Made by a program: the position numbers and the translations under genes
Notes under the pieces: generated by a model
The model's database searches: none
What the model saw: only the letters and a program-made list of their open reading frames with translations
Told to the model about the DNA's origin: nothing
NCBI GenBank assembly: GCA_002083395.1
Contig: LWDH01000003.1
Location: 1-32,740, forward strand
Direction: 5' to 3'
DNA: 32,740 nt
From: Proteobacteria bacterium SG_bin4
Lineage (GTDB): Bacteria > Pseudomonadota > Gammaproteobacteria > Burkholderiales > Nitrosomonadaceae
Shown: positions 31,719-32,740 of the stretch, one piece after another
How positions within the stretch are numbered: position 1 is the first letter of the stretch
How the letters are laid out: every line of letters begins with the position of its first letter

Positions 31719-32740
31719 TGAAGAATCAGCGGCACATTGCATTGAAGAGCTGATTTTTGATTGTTCTTTCGATTCCATGGCCATCGCGCAGACGTTCGAA
31801 ACGGATATGAATGGCTGGTTAACAACCCAATTATTGCCAGTCATCGATAGTGTTTTTCGCGAATTTGACGAAACCGGCGTGGTATGGCGTATGGATCAGC
31901 TGGAGCTCGATCTGGGCGATATTCCCGAAGACAATTTTTACGATGTACTGGTGCAGCGGCTACGTGAGAAGCTGAGCGAGCGTTTACACGCACAACAAAA
32001 TAAAACACCCGGTACCGGACTGAAAACTGCAGTCTTGCCGTCAGCACGGCGTATCACTCAGTTGCAGTCGGATCTGGAGCAATTGCGGGATTTTTTGTTA
32101 ACCGGGACTTTGCCCTGGCATATCGATGCTAAGAATCAGCAAGCCCATGAAGCCATGCTTCAACGCGTGTTGCAGTCTGAAAATGCCGGGGAGCTATTGA
32201 TTACTCTGTTGAGACGTTTGCCGGCAGACGAACGGGCGATCTCGGTGAGACGTTTGATCTCGCAATTTCCCCAGCAGCATTTGGAAAATTTGCTTTTCCA
32301 CATGACCCCGGCGCATGCTGCCATGCTCGCAGATTTTATGAGGGTTTACCGGCAAGCGCTGATTGAACACGCTGATCTACAAACCTCGCACGCTGAAAAA
32401 TCGATCGCTGCATGGACTCATTTGTTCGAATTTTTACTGTCAACCAATCAGCTGCCCGATCACCCAACAGCGCTATTGCGCCAATTAATCGATCAAAATG
32501 CGATCAATAGGCCGTGGCAAAAACCGCATCAGTTAGTGAGACAATTGATAGAAACGGCGGCGCAATGGAAAAAATCCGGAAAGATTGATGATGTTTTGTG
32601 TGAGGCTTTGCAAGCACTTTATACAGAATTTTTCGGGCGGAAGCCTGTTGCGATACTTCCGGGTAACGCCGCAGCTCGTAGACGGTCAGCGAGGCGTGCG
32701 CTTATTGAGCGAGAGACACCGGCGGCGCGGGTCATAGCCG
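31702..32740 (+). CDS. eCIS tape-measure-type protein, 3' end beyond window
   Basis: About 346 codons are visible with no stop before the window ends. It opens MRAGFSEESAAHCIEELIFD, and residues about 67-76 read MDQLELDLGDIP, the hallmark of the contractile injection system tape-measure family (Ile/Met-Asp-x-Leu-Glu-Leu-Asp-Leu-Gly). The remainder so far is largely helical. The start ATG 31702 has AAAGGAAAATAGC upstream and overlaps the preceding gene by 17 bases. Tape-measure proteins set tube length and occupy the lumen during assembly. Afp15-like ATPase and terminator genes are expected next but not seen. Confidence 0.86.
   Translation, partial: MRAGFSEESAAHCIEELIFDCSFDSMAIAQTFETDMNGWLTTQLLPVIDSVFREFDETGVVWRMDQLELDLGDIPEDNFYDVLVQRLREKLSERLHAQQNKTPGTGLKTAVLPSARRITQLQSDLEQLRDFLLTGTLPWHIDAKNQQAHEAMLQRVLQSENAGELLITLLRRLPADERAISVRRLISQFPQQHLENLLFHMTPAHAAMLADFMRVYRQALIEHADLQTSHAEKSIAAWTHLFEFLLSTNQLPDHPTALLRQLIDQNAINRPWQKPHQLVRQLIETAAQWKKSGKIDDVLCEALQALYTEFFGRKPVAILPGNAAARRRSARRALIERETPAARVIA

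Noticed and set aside
1..32740. CRISPR arrays, tRNA and rRNA genes, prophage genes other than the eCIS
   Set aside because: No regularly spaced repeats, cloverleaf-forming stretches, rRNA signatures, or phage head, portal, terminase or integrase genes were seen; the tail-like genes belong to an injection system.

Overview
The window looks like a chromosomal segment of a betaproteobacterium, most likely of the Nitrosomonas/Nitrosospira lineage. This is inferred from the overall feel of the housekeeping proteins (PurB, GrpE-DnaK-DnaJ, class III ADH with S-formylglutathione hydrolase), the exosortase-associated TIGR04073-type protein and the dense short repeats. No rRNA or marker gene is present to prove it.

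Layout. 1-1560 (minus strand): a partial hypothetical gene, an orphan HicB-type antitoxin and an AT-rich HEPN-domain gene. 1567-4026 (minus): glutathione-dependent formaldehyde detoxification (adhC-fghA, nearly abutting) preceded by a low-molecular-weight tyrosine phosphatase. 4172-4311: a 140-bp MITE-like element with CTAA target duplications, ending 10 bp before purB. 4322-9677 (plus): purB, then a heat-shock unit grpE-dnaK-dnaJ with a textbook sigma-32 promoter. 9880-11411: an unrecognised protein with a strong terminator, two tiny membrane-protein genes, and a secreted TIGR04073-like protein. 11427-11915: an internally deleted relic of an IS21-family insertion sequence.

12009-16332 (minus): a stress/signalling operon headed by an ECF42-type sigma factor with a long C-terminal extension, followed by three YCII/DGPF proteins, a VOC-family protein, a DUF1428 protein and a DUF1579 protein. 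Upstream lie a decayed trmB pseudogene (16438-16885) and a second MITE (17181-17365), again flanked by CTAA.

17533 to the end (plus): the most interesting part, an extracellular contractile injection system (eCIS, Afp/PVC-like). In order: tail sheath, two tube proteins, a 54-aa DUF5908-like protein, a LysM-bearing tube-initiator protein, a VgrG-like spike, a PAAR tip, a gp25-like baseplate protein, a 1279-aa Afp11-like baseplate protein, a fibre-like protein, a small protein with an internal repeat, a 1036-aa Afp12-like baseplate protein carrying an apparent helical insertion, and the start of a tape-measure protein that runs off the window. Several genes overlap or abut, so this is one operon building tube, sheath, spike and baseplate. 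The AAA+ ATPase, terminator proteins and cargo toxins expected of such loci are not in view and should lie downstream.
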